36,553 nt of DNA from Candidatus Izemoplasma sp. (GCA_029939945.1 JAOZRX010000014.1:1-36553); one strand, 5' to 3'. Counted from the first letter of the stretch, positions 7,360-16,983 are shown. Translations and numbers: made by a program. The notes: generated by a model from the sequence alone, not told the origin.

Positions 7360-8460
7360 ATGCAAACATCAGAATTAAAATATGATTTTAAAGAACTTAC
7401 TAAACTTTATGAAGAAGTTATATCGATGGTGGATTTAGAAAGTTTAGAAAAAAGAATAAAAGAACTTGATCAGTTAACTTATGATCAAGGCTTTTGGAAT
7501 GACTCAAGTTCTGCTCAAAAGATTGTTAAAGAGCTCAAAAAAATGAAAAATAAACAAAATTCAATAAATGAATTAGTTGATTTATATGAAGAACTAAAAA
7601 TAGTTTACGAATTTATCTTATTAGAAGAAGATATGGAAGATGAGTTCTTAAGTTTAAGTAAGAAATTACATTTAGTTGCTGATAAATTAAGTGTCAAATT
7701 ATTACTAGAAGGTGAAACTGATATGCTCAATGCTATTATTGAGATTCATCCAGGTGCTGGAGGAACAGAATCTCAAGATTGGGCAGAGATGCTTTTTAGA
7801 ATGTATAAGAGATATGGTGAAATATCAAATTATGATTTTGAGTTACTGGATTATCAAAAAGGTGATGAAGCAGGAATTAAAAGCGTAACTTTCTCTTTAA
7901 AAGGAGACCATAGTTATGGCTATTTAAAAGCTGAAAACGGTGTTCATAGACTTGTAAGAATTAGTCCTTTTGATTCTGGCGGGAGAAGACATACAAGTTT
8001 TGCAGGAGTTATTATTATTCCTGAAATAGATGATTCAATTGATATCGATATTAATCCAAACGATTTAAAGATTGATACATTTAGATCTAGTGGTGCTGGA
8101 GGACAAAGTGTTAATACAACCGACTCTGCAGTAAGAATTACTCATTTACCTACTAAATTAGTAGTAAATGTTCAAAATGAAAGATCACAATTCAAAAATA
8201 GAGATAAAGCAATGCAAATCTTAAAAGCAAAACTTTATCAATTAGAATTAGAAAAGAAAAAAGAAGAGATATCGAGTTATCGCTCGAATAGTTCTTTAAT
8301 ATCTTTTGGTTCGCAAATAAGAAGTTACGTGATGCATCCATATTCAATGGTAAAAGATCATCGTACAAATATTGAAACAGGTAATGTTTCTAAAGTGCTA
8401 GATGGAAACATTAGTGATTTCATTTTTGGGTACTTGAAGATGCTTGCTAGAGGTGAATAA
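7360..8460 (+). CDS. prfB: Peptide chain release factor 2 (no frameshift site)
   Basis: A 366-residue RF2 that ends translation at UGA and UAA. It carries the RF2-specific SPF tripeptide (S202-F204, in RISPFDSGGRRH) and the GGQ hydrolysis motif (G247-Q249, in SGAGGQSVN). Many bacteria encode RF2 in two frames joined by a +1 shift at an internal UGA near codon 25. Here the N-terminal region runs straight through VISMVDLESLEKRI in one frame, with no internal stop and no CUUUGA slip site, so autoregulation by frameshift is absent. Start ATG 7360 follows AGGTG (7350-7354). It begins a tightly packed gene chain: yitT starts 2 bases after its stop. RF2 shows that UGA is a stop in this organism. Confidence 0.95.
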   Translation: MQTSELKYDFKELTKLYEEVISMVDLESLEKRIKELDQLTYDQGFWNDSSSAQKIVKELKKMKNKQNSINELVDLYEELKIVYEFILLEEDMEDEFLSLSKKLHLVADKLSVKLLLEGETDMLNAIIEIHPGAGGTESQDWAEMLFRMYKRYGEISNYDFELLDYQKGDEAGIKSVTFSLKGDHSYGYLKAENGVHRLVRISPFDSGGRRHTSFAGVIIIPEIDDSIDIDINPNDLKIDTFRSSGAGGQSVNTTDSAVRITHLPTKLVVNVQNERSQFKNRDKAMQILKAKLYQLELEKKKEEISSYRSNSSLISFGSQIRSYVMHPYSMVKDHRTNIETGNVSKVLDGNISDFIFGYLKMLARGE

Positions 8461-8462
8461 TA

Positions 8463-9347
8463 ATGGTCAAACATAAAAAATTAAGAAGAATTACAAAATA
8501 CGAACAGTATTTAATGATAACTATCGGTATTATATTAATGGTACTAGGATTTTATTATTTTCTATTCCCAGCTCATTTAGTAGCAGGAGGAGTAAGTGGA
8601 CTTGGACTTGCATTTAATAAGTTCTTTGGCTTTAGAATTTCATTTGTTGTATTGATATCTAATATGGTCCTTTTAGGATTTGCTTTGTTATTTCTTGGAA
8701 AAAAAGTGTTTATTAAAAGCATTTATGGATCACTATTATTTCCATTAGTCCTATATCTTTTCGAACATTTCTTACCATTATTAGATATTCAAGATGATTT
8801 AGTAATTGCCGTTACCTTCGGTGGATTTTTTCTTGGCCTAGGATTTGGACTTGTAATAAAATATGGTGGAACAAGTGGTGGAACGGATATTCCTATTAGA
8901 ATTTTAAATAAGAAATTAAAACTACCATTAAGTATTTCTATCTACTTAGTAGATGGAATTATTATCCTTTTAGGTGTTTTTGCTTTTTATTCTGAACATG
9001 GGATTAACGCCGGTCTTTACGCGATAATAACAATGTTTATTAGTGGTAAAGTTGCTGATATTGTAATCGTTGGGAATAATTCTAAAAAAGCAGTTCAAAT
9101 TATTACTGATTTTCCTGAAAAAATTAAGAAATCAATATATGATGCAGTTTATAGAGGAGTCACAGAAGTAGAAATACAAGGTGGATACTCCAAAAGTAAA
9201 AAGACAATGCTTGTTACTGTTATTACAAGACAAGAGTATTATTTAGTTAGAAATATAATTGCTGAAATAGACGAGAATGCATTCGTCTATGTAACTCCAG
9301 CAACCGAAATACAAGGTGACTTTGAAGAAAGAGAGAGTGATGAATAA
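8463..9347 (+). CDS. YitT family membrane protein
   Basis: A 294-residue integral membrane protein of the YitT family. The N-terminal two thirds hold about five hydrophobic spans with family features AGGVSGLGLAFNK (around residue 41) and KYGGTSGGTDIPIRILNKK (around 132). The C-terminal soluble DUF2179 domain runs from VQIITDFPEKI through VTEVEIQGGYSKSKK to VTPATEIQG. Its transported substrate is not established, and I assign none. AGAGGTG at 8449-8455, inside the end of prfB, is its ribosome binding site. Its stop shares a base with the start of ctpA (TAATG at 9345-9349), so all three genes are probably on one transcript. Confidence 0.88.
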   Translation: MVKHKKLRRITKYEQYLMITIGIILMVLGFYYFLFPAHLVAGGVSGLGLAFNKFFGFRISFVVLISNMVLLGFALLFLGKKVFIKSIYGSLLFPLVLYLFEHFLPLLDIQDDLVIAVTFGGFFLGLGFGLVIKYGGTSGGTDIPIRILNKKLKLPLSISIYLVDGIIILLGVFAFYSEHGINAGLYAIITMFISGKVADIVIVGNNSKKAVQIITDFPEKIKKSIYDAVYRGVTEVEIQGGYSKSKKTMLVTVITRQEYYLVRNIIAEIDENAFVYVTPATEIQGDFEERESDE

Positions 9348-10777
9348 TGAGTAGAAGAATAGTTATAATTTTATCTTTTGTTACTGCCATAGCTGCTAGT
9401 TATTTTGCTGGTACATACAGCACTAAAATTGATGCTACAGATGAAATTACAGATGAAGTTTTTTTGGAGGTAATGGATGATTTAATGGAAAATCATTATT
9501 TACAACCTACCAGAGAAATGTTGCTAGCTGGCGCAGTTGATGGAATGATAGGATCACTTAATGATCCATTTACGACTTATTTTGATCTTGAAGAAAGAGC
9601 TAGTTATGAAGCTAGTTTTGGAGAGTCTTATGTTGGAATAGGCGTTACAGTTGAGTTTTTAGAAAAACTTATAGTTGTTAAAGCCGTTTCAAAAGATGGT
9701 CCAGCAGATACTGCAGGAATTAGAGTAAACGATATCATCGCAGAAGTTGATGGAGAAGACATTATTAATCTTCCATTTTATGAATCAATTGGCATGATTA
9801 TTGGGGACGTTGACACTGAAGTTTCAATTGGAGTTATTAGAAACGGAGTTGATGGAGTAATCTACTTAACTATGACAAGGAAAGTCATTCCTAATGCTAC
9901 TGTTATTGTTGATTCTTTTATTAGAGATGAAGAACTAATAGGATATATCAAAGTAACAACTTTTGGAGACGAAACTTTAAATCTATTTTTAAGTGCACTT
10001 GCTGACTTAGAAACGGATGGAATCACAGGATTAATAATCGATTTAAGAGATAATGGTGGAGGACATTTATATACAGTTCAAAACATGTTAAATCAATTTT
10101 TAATTGATGATGGAACACCAATGTTTTCAACACAACATTATTCTCAAGGCGAATTAATTACAACTGAATACAATTCAAATAGACCAGAAAAAAGACATTA
10201 CGAAATAGTAACTCTTGTTAATGAAAATAGTGCATCAGCAAGTGAAGTATTTTCTAGTGCAATGCAAGAACATGGAGGATATACTGTCTTAGGTACTACA
10301 ACTTATGGTAAAGGTACAATGCAAACAGATATGTCAATCCTTGCAACAATTGGAGATAAACTACACATAACAATTGGTAAATGGTTTACTACTGATGGTG
10401 GTTGGGTTCATTATGATGGTGGAACTGATGGTGTTATTCCTGATGTTGTTGTTGAAAAAACAGATATTGAAAAAGCCTATAAAGTATTCCTCTTTGATGA
10501 AGAAGAAGACATAATGTATGATACTGTCGATTTAAGAGTAGCTAATATCCAAATAGTATTAAATATGATGGGTTATGATGTTAGAACTGACGGTTATTTT
10601 GATTCTTTTACTAGAACTGCAATTTTAGATATTCAAAATACAAACGGACTTACTGAATCAGGAAATATTGATGGTGATACCTTAGAAGTAATTAATGAAG
10701 CACTTGGAATATACCAAGATGATTTATTAAATGATACTCAATTAGAAGAAGCGATTTTACTATTTCTAAATGATTAA
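9347..10777 (+). CDS. ctpA: C-terminal processing peptidase (S41), membrane anchored
   Basis: A 476-residue serine protease of the Ctp/Prc family acting outside the membrane. Order of parts: signal anchor (residues 4-22), helical segment with GMIGSLNDPFTTYF, PDZ domain (about 90-170, GIGVTVEFLEKLIVVKAV...GPADTAGI), S41 protease domain, and a C-terminal peptidoglycan-binding repeat (about 395-455). The catalytic Ser is S297 in ENSASASEVF, with the Lys partner K322 in TTYGKGTMQ; the 25-residue spacing matches the family, and E300 is in place. The cell-wall-type domain hints at envelope work, though whether this organism has peptidoglycan is not shown here. It overlaps yitT by one base and recX by eight. 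Confidence 0.93.
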   Translation: MSRRIVIILSFVTAIAASYFAGTYSTKIDATDEITDEVFLEVMDDLMENHYLQPTREMLLAGAVDGMIGSLNDPFTTYFDLEERASYEASFGESYVGIGVTVEFLEKLIVVKAVSKDGPADTAGIRVNDIIAEVDGEDIINLPFYESIGMIIGDVDTEVSIGVIRNGVDGVIYLTMTRKVIPNATVIVDSFIRDEELIGYIKVTTFGDETLNLFLSALADLETDGITGLIIDLRDNGGGHLYTVQNMLNQFLIDDGTPMFSTQHYSQGELITTEYNSNRPEKRHYEIVTLVNENSASASEVFSSAMQEHGGYTVLGTTTYGKGTMQTDMSILATIGDKLHITIGKWFTTDGGWVHYDGGTDGVIPDVVVEKTDIEKAYKVFLFDEEEDIMYDTVDLRVANIQIVLNMMGYDVRTDGYFDSFTRTAILDIQNTNGLTESGNIDGDTLEVINEALGIYQDDLLNDTQLEEAILLFLND

Positions 10778-11573
10778 TTTAATTGAAATAACAAAATCAA
10801 AAGGTAATCGCTACAAATTAATCATCAACAATAATTCCGTTGAAGAAAAACACATTGTCTCAGAAAACATAATTATTAAATATAATCTTTTATCACCAAG
10901 AGAACTGTCTCAATTTGAATATAAAACAATCATTAAAGTGAAGATTGAAGATGTTCTTTTTGAAAAAGCTCTTGTCTTTATTGATTTTAAGATGAGAACT
11001 ATCAGTGAAGTAAAAAAACGTCTTAGAAAAGAAGTAGCTGACGAAGAGCTTATTAATAAAGTAATAAAAAAACTTAAAGATAAAAAGTTCTTAAATGATG
11101 ATTTTTATGTTGAAACATATCTTAATGAAAAAATTGAGTATGACCTTGTTGGACCAAGACAAATTAAAGAAAAACTAATCTCTAAAGGGATTCATTTTGA
11201 TTTAATAGACCAACACCTCATTAAGTATGAAGAGAAATATCAGTATGATAAAATTAATACTATTATTAAGAACGAGATTAAGTATAAAATAAAGAAACCA
11301 TATAAAAAGGCATATCTCTCTTTAAAGCAAAAACTAGTTAATAAAGGATTTTCTTTAAACATAATTGAATCTTCATTGTTATCAAATAAAGAAGAGATTC
11401 AAGAGATGATTGATGAATTACCTCTATTAAAAAAAGAACTTACTAAATTACTAAAAAAATATGATATTAATAAGTATGAAGATAAGAACAAAGTAATCAA
11501 ATCTCTTTTAAGTAAAGGATTTGATTATCAATTGATAAAAACTAGTGTGGAAGAAGGTAATCTTTATGACTAA
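10770..11573 (+). CDS. recX: RecX family regulatory protein
   Basis: A 267-residue protein of the RecX family, which binds RecA filaments and modulates recombination. Three-helix repeat units are visible: FKMRTISEVKKRLRKE, FLNDDFYVETYLNEK followed by GPRQIKEKLISKG, and later LSLKQKLVNKGFSLNIIESSL and KVIKSLLSKGFDYQLIKTSV. Length fits the longer Bacillota RecX (about 265 residues). The protein is rich in Lys and Ile, as its AT-rich codons favour. ATG 10770 overlaps the end of ctpA by 8 bases and no strong ribosome binding site precedes it, so translation is probably coupled. recA is not in the window, and the position between a protease and glycogen genes is unusual for recX. Confidence 0.85.
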   Translation: MINLIEITKSKGNRYKLIINNNSVEEKHIVSENIIIKYNLLSPRELSQFEYKTIIKVKIEDVLFEKALVFIDFKMRTISEVKKRLRKEVADEELINKVIKKLKDKKFLNDDFYVETYLNEKIEYDLVGPRQIKEKLISKGIHFDLIDQHLIKYEEKYQYDKINTIIKNEIKYKIKKPYKKAYLSLKQKLVNKGFSLNIIESSLLSNKEEIQEMIDELPLLKKELTKLLKKYDINKYEDKNKVIKSLLSKGFDYQLIKTSVEEGNLYD

Positions 11574-13428
11574 TTTAAATAAAGAGGATCTATATTTTTT
11601 TAATCAAGGAAAATTAATTGATGCTTACCGTATTTTTGGTGCACATTTAGAATTTGATAGCTTAGGAGTTTCTACTGGAACTCGCTTTACAGTATGGGCA
11701 CCTCACGCCAAAGAAGTGAATGTCTTAGGAGAATTTAATGATTATCAAGCTTGGGTTCATAATTTAGAAAAGATTGATGAAACGGGAGTTTGGAGCATTT
11801 TTATAAAGGATGCAAAAGAATGGAATATGTATAAGTATGAAATAAAAACATTTGATGGAAGAACTCTTTTTAAGAGTGATCCTTATGCTTTTTTTAGTAG
11901 TAATAGACCTGAAACATTATCAAAGATATATAACTTAGAAGGTTATAAATGGCAAGACAAAGACTATATGAAAAATCGTCATCTTGACTCACCTTATGAT
12001 AAACAAATGTCAATTTATGAAGTTCACTTAAGTAGTTGGATGACTAAACCTGATGGAACATTTCATAAATATAATGAACTTGTTGATATATTAATTCCTT
12101 ATCTGGTTGATAAAGGATTTACTCATGTTGAATTAATGCCAATAATTGAACATCCACTTGATCAATCTTGGGGATATCAAGGAACTGGTTATTATAGCGC
12201 CACATCAAGATATGGAGTTCCCAAAGATTTAATGTATTTTGTTGATCAATGTCATCAAGCTAATATTAAAGTAATTTTAGATTGGGTCCCCGGACATATT
12301 TGTAAAGACGATCATGGTCTTTATATGTTTGATGGAGAACCACTATATGAGTATTCAGAAGAATGGAAAAGGGAGAATGTTGTATGGGGTACAGCAAATT
12401 TAGATTTAGGAAAAGGAGAAGTACAAAGCTTCTTAATTTCAAATGCTTTATATTGGATGAAATATTTCCATATTGATGGATTTAGAATAGACGCTGTATC
12501 GAATATAATCTATTTTTTAGGAGATAGTTCTCATGGTAAAAACGAAGGAGCAATTGATTTCCTTAGAAAACTAAGTATACAAGTATTTAAAGAACATAAT
12601 AATGCTTTATTAATCGCAGAAGATTCGACTGCTTTCCCTAAAGTAACACATCCAATTGAACATGGTGGATTAGGGTTTAACTATAAATGGAATATGGGTT
12701 GGATGAATGACACCCTAGAGTATTTTGAAAAGGATTCAGTTTACCGAAAATACCATCATGATAATATTACTTTTGGTCTTCAGTATGCTTTTACTGAAAA
12801 CTATGTTTTACCATTATCTCATGACGAAGTAGTCCATGGTAAACACTCCTTAGTTGATAAAATGCCAGGAGATTATTGGCAAAAGTTTGCCAATTATAGA
12901 GCTTTAATGGGTCTTTTATTTACTCATCCTGGAAAAACATTGTTATTTATGGGTGGAGAATTTGCTCAAATGCATGAATGGAAAGACCACACTGAACTCG
13001 ATTGGAATTTACTAGAATATCCAATGCATGCTAGCGCAGCTAGATTTGTAATGGATATGAATTTAGTTGTAAAGGCAGAACCTGCTCTTTATGAACTTGA
13101 TCATAAAATTGAGGGATTTAAGTGGATTGATGCAAAAAATAGTGATTACTCAATTTTCTCTTTTGTAAGATTCGCAAAAGATACAAATGATTTTGTTATC
13201 GTAATCTTAAATCTAACACCTATGGTGCATAATAACTTCAAATTAGGAGTTCCACAAAGTGGTAAATACTATGAAGTTATTAATAGTGATAAACAAGTAT
13301 ATGGTGGTTCAGATTTATTTAATGGAAATGATATTTTATCAGAAAATATAGAATGCAATGGGTTACCTCAGTCAATAAATATTAAACTGAGTCCATTATC
13401 AATCACAATTATGAAACGTGGTGATTAA
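11566..13428 (+). CDS. glgB: 1,4-alpha-glucan branching enzyme
   Basis: A 620-residue GH13 enzyme that creates alpha-1,6 branches in glycogen. An N-terminal E-set/CBM48 domain (about residues 30-120, FTVWAPHAKEVNVLGEFNDY) precedes the barrel. Catalytic residues are visible: nucleophile D309 in GFRIDAVSN, acid/base E352 in IAEDST, and D420 in LSHDEVVHGKHSL. ELMPIIEHPLDQSWGYQGTGY is diagnostic for GlgB rather than an amylase. The in-frame GTG at 11545 is less likely as the start because ATG 11566 has GAAGG 9 bases upstream. It overlaps the end of recX by 8 bases and abuts glgC with no gap, opening the glycogen block. Confidence 0.95.
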   Translation: MTNLNKEDLYFFNQGKLIDAYRIFGAHLEFDSLGVSTGTRFTVWAPHAKEVNVLGEFNDYQAWVHNLEKIDETGVWSIFIKDAKEWNMYKYEIKTFDGRTLFKSDPYAFFSSNRPETLSKIYNLEGYKWQDKDYMKNRHLDSPYDKQMSIYEVHLSSWMTKPDGTFHKYNELVDILIPYLVDKGFTHVELMPIIEHPLDQSWGYQGTGYYSATSRYGVPKDLMYFVDQCHQANIKVILDWVPGHICKDDHGLYMFDGEPLYEYSEEWKRENVVWGTANLDLGKGEVQSFLISNALYWMKYFHIDGFRIDAVSNIIYFLGDSSHGKNEGAIDFLRKLSIQVFKEHNNALLIAEDSTAFPKVTHPIEHGGLGFNYKWNMGWMNDTLEYFEKDSVYRKYHHDNITFGLQYAFTENYVLPLSHDEVVHGKHSLVDKMPGDYWQKFANYRALMGLLFTHPGKTLLFMGGEFAQMHEWKDHTELDWNLLEYPMHASAARFVMDMNLVVKAEPALYELDHKIEGFKWIDAKNSDYSIFSFVRFAKDTNDFVIVILNLTPMVHNNFKLGVPQSGKYYEVINSDKQVYGGSDLFNGNDILSENIECNGLPQSINIKLSPLSITIMKRGD

Positions 13429-14559
13429 ATGAAAAAGAAAGTTGTAGCTATGGTCCTTGTAGGAGGACGTGGAACTAGACTTGAAGCAATCACAAAATCA
13501 ACTGCTAAACCAGCGGTTAATTTTGGTGGAAAATATCGTTTAATTGATTTTGTTTTAAGTAACTTATCTAATTCTGGTATTTCAACAATTGGACTGATTA
13601 CTCAATATGAACCATACGAATTACTAAGTTACGTTGAACATGGAAGCACATGGGATTTAGATGTTAATGAAGGGGGTATTTCATTCCTTACACCTTACAC
13701 TTCAATGGAAGGTGAGTTATGGCAAAAAGGTACTTCGCATGCGATAAAGCAACATTTTAGATTTATCGAACAATACAATCCTGAATATGTCTTAATTTTA
13801 TCTGGAGACCATGTTTACAAGATGAATTATAACTTAATGATACAACAACATATTGAAAGTAAATCTGAAATCACAATTGCTTCTTTCAAGGTGAATGATG
13901 ATCCATCTAGATATGGAATACTTGACATTGATGGCCAATGTAAAGTTATTAGTTTTGATGAAAAACCAGAGTTTCCTAAGTCTAATTTAGCTTCGATGGG
14001 AATATATGTTTTTAATAAATCAGTCCTAAAAGAATTACTAGAAAATAGTGAAGAAGATGATGTTGATTTTGGTAAAGATATCATCCCTTTAGCACTAAAA
14101 CAAAAAGTAGATATCTGTGCTTATGAATTCGAAGGATATTTTAGAGATGTTGGAACAGTAAAAAGCTTATATCAAGCAAATATGGATTTGCTTGATAACC
14201 CTCATTATTTAAAAGTCCAAGATTATAAGGATTTTCCTTTATTCACTAAATCAGTAAACTTACCACCACATCATATCGTTAGTAGTAAGAAAATTACTAA
14301 TTCTATGATTAGTGATGGATGTTTAATTTATGGTGAAATAATTCACTCTATTTTAAGTAGTGGAATCATTGTGAAAGAAGGATCGATAATTAAAGATTCA
14401 GTTATTCATCCAAATGTAAAAATTGGAACAAACTGTCATATTGAAAAAGCAATTATTGTTGAAGGTTCAGTTATTTTAGCCGATACTTCACTCGTTTTTG
14501 ATGAAGTAACTGTTGTTGATAATGATTTTTTATGGAAGATAGGTGAGCTCAATGAATAA
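13429..14559 (+). CDS. glgC: Glucose-1-phosphate adenylyltransferase (catalytic subunit)
   Basis: A 376-residue ADP-glucose pyrophosphorylase that makes ADP-glucose from ATP and glucose-1-phosphate, the committed step to glycogen. The nucleotide-binding signature VGGRGTRLEAITKSTAKPAV (from residue 11) is intact, followed by NFGGKYRLIDFVLSNLSNSG. LSGDHVYKMNY and GYFRDVGTVKSLYQANMDLL mark the catalytic fold, and the last third is a left-handed beta-helix with hexapeptide-like repeats. Its ATG directly follows the glgB stop, and its end overlaps the GlgD-GlgA fusion by 8 bases. In Bacillota, GlgC usually pairs with GlgD; here its partner is fused to the synthase (next gene). Confidence 0.95.
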   Translation: MKKKVVAMVLVGGRGTRLEAITKSTAKPAVNFGGKYRLIDFVLSNLSNSGISTIGLITQYEPYELLSYVEHGSTWDLDVNEGGISFLTPYTSMEGELWQKGTSHAIKQHFRFIEQYNPEYVLILSGDHVYKMNYNLMIQQHIESKSEITIASFKVNDDPSRYGILDIDGQCKVISFDEKPEFPKSNLASMGIYVFNKSVLKELLENSEEDDVDFGKDIIPLALKQKVDICAYEFEGYFRDVGTVKSLYQANMDLLDNPHYLKVQDYKDFPLFTKSVNLPPHHIVSSKKITNSMISDGCLIYGEIIHSILSSGIIVKEGSIIKDSVIHPNVKIGTNCHIEKAIIVEGSVILADTSLVFDEVTVVDNDFLWKIGELNE

Positions 14560-16966
14560 TAACTTATTCGCTGTAGTAGATGCTACTTTCAAAGATAACC
14601 TTGAACAGTTAACCTTGCACCGTATGCCTGGAGCTTTACCTTTTGCAGGGAAGTACCGTTTAATTGATTTTACTTTATCAAATGTCAGAAATTCGCAAAT
14701 TACAAATGTTGCGATTTTTCCATATGGAAATTACCGTTCACTTCAAGATCATGTTGGAAGTGGGAAAAAATGGGATTTAGACAGAAGAAGAGATGGTCTA
14801 TTTATCTTGCCACCTAAGAACCTTTACATATCACCTTCAGAAATGATTACATTCCAAAGAATGTATGAACACATCGAGTTTTTCAAGCGTTCAAGCCAAG
14901 ACTACGCTTTAATTACATCTGCGAATATTGTTTGGAATATCGATTATTATGATTGTTTAGCACAACATATTAAAAATGATGTTGATGTTACTGAAGTGAT
15001 GTACCAAAATATTAGATTAAAGACATTCATTATATCTAAGAAATTATTAGTAGAATATATTATGACTTATGATTCTTTAGAGTATAGAACAATGATTGAA
15101 TTAGTAGAAAAAGCTCCTAACCTAAAAATTAATATTTATAAACATAAAAACTATACAAGAACTATCACAGATACTTTTAATTATTTAAAATCAAATCTAG
15201 ATATGCTTAGATTTGATATTGGAATGAAAATATTTACACCTGAAAGACCAGTCTATTCAAAGGAAAAAACAGCTCCACCAGCAAGATACTTAAAAAATGC
15301 AGTCATTGAGAATTCAATGATATCAAGTGGTAGTATTGTGGATGGTACTGTAATAAATAGTGTAATTGCTAGAGATGTAAAAATAGCTAAAGGAGCAATT
15401 ATAAAAAACAGTTTTGTAATGAGCAATAGTGTTATCGAAGAAAATTCTAATATAAATTACTGTATTTTAGATAAACAAACGATTGTTAAGAAAAATAGTA
15501 ATATTGAAGGAACTTTGAATAGTCCTTATGTATCTCAAAAAGAACAAATAGTGACAAGTTTTGAAGACTTAAAAGTTCTATTTGTTGCAAGTGAATCTTA
15601 TCCGTTCATTAAAACAGGTGGGCTCGCAGATGTAATTGGATCTTTATCTAGAAATTTAGCTAGACAAGGAGTTTCTGCGACAGTTATTTTACCGCTTTAT
15701 AAAAAGATAAGAGAATCATTTATTGAAAGTTTAAAATCAGAATTTACTAAAACCATTATTTATGATGAAGAAAGATATAAAGTACGTATATATAGTTATC
15801 GATATAAAAAGGTTAAATACTATTTTATAGATAGTTTTGACTTCTTTGATACAGAAAATGTTTACGGATATGAAAATGATACTGATCGATTCGCATTTTT
15901 CAATAAAACAGTTGTTGATTTATTAGATGATTTAGATACTTTTGATTTAGTTCACATAAATGATTGGCATGCATCGCTTATCCCAATCTTAATTGATAAT
16001 TCAAAACATAAAGGGCTAAAAACACTTTTAACGATTCATAATATTGATTATCAGGGAATAGCTAAAAATAATATTATTAAGAAAATTGGAATTGATAATT
16101 TTATCTACAAAGATGAAATGATTAATTTCTTAGAAATAGGTATTAATACAGCTTCTAAACTATCAACGGTTTCTCCAACATATAAAGAAGAATTAAAGTA
16201 TGAGTATTACGGTAAGAACTTAACTTATTCTTTATTAAACAGAGAAAGAGATTTTTATGGAATATTAAATGGTATTTCAAGTTCATTTGATCCACAAATT
16301 GATAAAGCTATAAAAACTAACTATTCAGTTGATACTTTTGAGGGTAAATTAGAAAACAAATTATACCTTCAAAAGAAGATGGGACTTGTTGTAAATAAAG
16401 ATAAATTTATAATTGGAATGGTTACAAGAATCGTTGAACAAAAAGGATTTGATTTAATCTTAAATTCATTTGATTCTTTACTTGAAAATAAAGATATCCA
16501 GTTTATTTTACTAGGTGCAGGAGATGAAAAATATATTGCTGAACTAGAAAAACTAGAACAAAGATTTCCGTCTAAAATTAAATTAAATATCGGCTATGAC
16601 GCAACTAATCCAAACTATATTTACAGTGGGGCAGATATCTTCTTAATGCCTTCACGTTTTGAACCATGTGGACTTGGGCAAATGATTGCGCTTAAATATG
16701 GAACATTACCTTTAGTTAGAAAAACAGGAGGGCTTAATGATACTGTCTTAAAGTATGATCCTATTACAAAAAAAGGTAACGGATTCACCTTTAATAACTA
16801 TGATGCGAATGAAATGAAAAACGGGATAATTAGTGCGTATAATTTATACAAAGATAATAAAAAAGACTGGAATAAATTAATTGAAAGAGCAATGAAATCA
16901 GATAATAGTTTAGTAAAATCTACCCAAAAATACATTGAGTTTTACAATGCTATTGTTAAAAACTAA
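14552..16966 (+). CDS. GlgD-GlgA fusion: ADP-glucose pyrophosphorylase regulatory subunit joined to glycogen synthase
   Basis: One uninterrupted 804-codon frame holds two enzymes that are normally separate. Residues 1 to about 335 are GlgD-like: LPFAGKYRLIDFTLSNVRNS and HVGSGKKWDLDRRRDGLFIL are present, but the GGxGTRL nucleotide-binding signature seen in GlgC is missing, as expected for the regulatory partner. It ends in beta-helix repeats. From L340 a complete GT5 starch/glycogen synthase begins, with K354 in FIKTGGLADVIGSL (ADP-glucose binding), HINDWHASL and LLTIHNIDYQG, and ends with PSRFEPCGLGQMIA (E704) and RKTGGLNDTV. ATG 14552 follows AGGTGA (14541-14546). The joining segment is short (about 327-339), with no stop or slip sequence that would suggest a sequencing error. 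Confidence 0.93.
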   Translation: MNNNLFAVVDATFKDNLEQLTLHRMPGALPFAGKYRLIDFTLSNVRNSQITNVAIFPYGNYRSLQDHVGSGKKWDLDRRRDGLFILPPKNLYISPSEMITFQRMYEHIEFFKRSSQDYALITSANIVWNIDYYDCLAQHIKNDVDVTEVMYQNIRLKTFIISKKLLVEYIMTYDSLEYRTMIELVEKAPNLKINIYKHKNYTRTITDTFNYLKSNLDMLRFDIGMKIFTPERPVYSKEKTAPPARYLKNAVIENSMISSGSIVDGTVINSVIARDVKIAKGAIIKNSFVMSNSVIEENSNINYCILDKQTIVKKNSNIEGTLNSPYVSQKEQIVTSFEDLKVLFVASESYPFIKTGGLADVIGSLSRNLARQGVSATVILPLYKKIRESFIESLKSEFTKTIIYDEERYKVRIYSYRYKKVKYYFIDSFDFFDTENVYGYENDTDRFAFFNKTVVDLLDDLDTFDLVHINDWHASLIPILIDNSKHKGLKTLLTIHNIDYQGIAKNNIIKKIGIDNFIYKDEMINFLEIGINTASKLSTVSPTYKEELKYEYYGKNLTYSLLNRERDFYGILNGISSSFDPQIDKAIKTNYSVDTFEGKLENKLYLQKKMGLVVNKDKFIIGMVTRIVEQKGFDLILNSFDSLLENKDIQFILLGAGDEKYIAELEKLEQRFPSKIKLNIGYDATNPNYIYSGADIFLMPSRFEPCGLGQMIALKYGTLPLVRKTGGLNDTVLKYDPITKKGNGFTFNNYDANEMKNGIISAYNLYKDNKKDWNKLIERAMKSDNSLVKSTQKYIEFYNAIVKN

Positions 16967-16969
16967 ACA

Positions 16970-16983
16970 AGGTAACGGTTTCA
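16970..16983 (+). promoter_or_regulatory. Weak cre-like sequence before glgP
   Basis: AGGTAACGGTTTCA matches the right half of the CcpA operator consensus TGWAANCGNTNWCA fully but misses three positions on the left. It lies just before the glgP promoter region. Only suggestive on its own. Confidence 0.25.

Noticed and set aside
14552-16966. GlgD-GlgA as two genes joined by a sequencing error
   Set aside because: There is no stop or homopolymer slip at the junction, both halves stay in one frame, and no ribosome binding site plus start codon stands before the GlgA part. Kept as a fusion, with a read check proposed.
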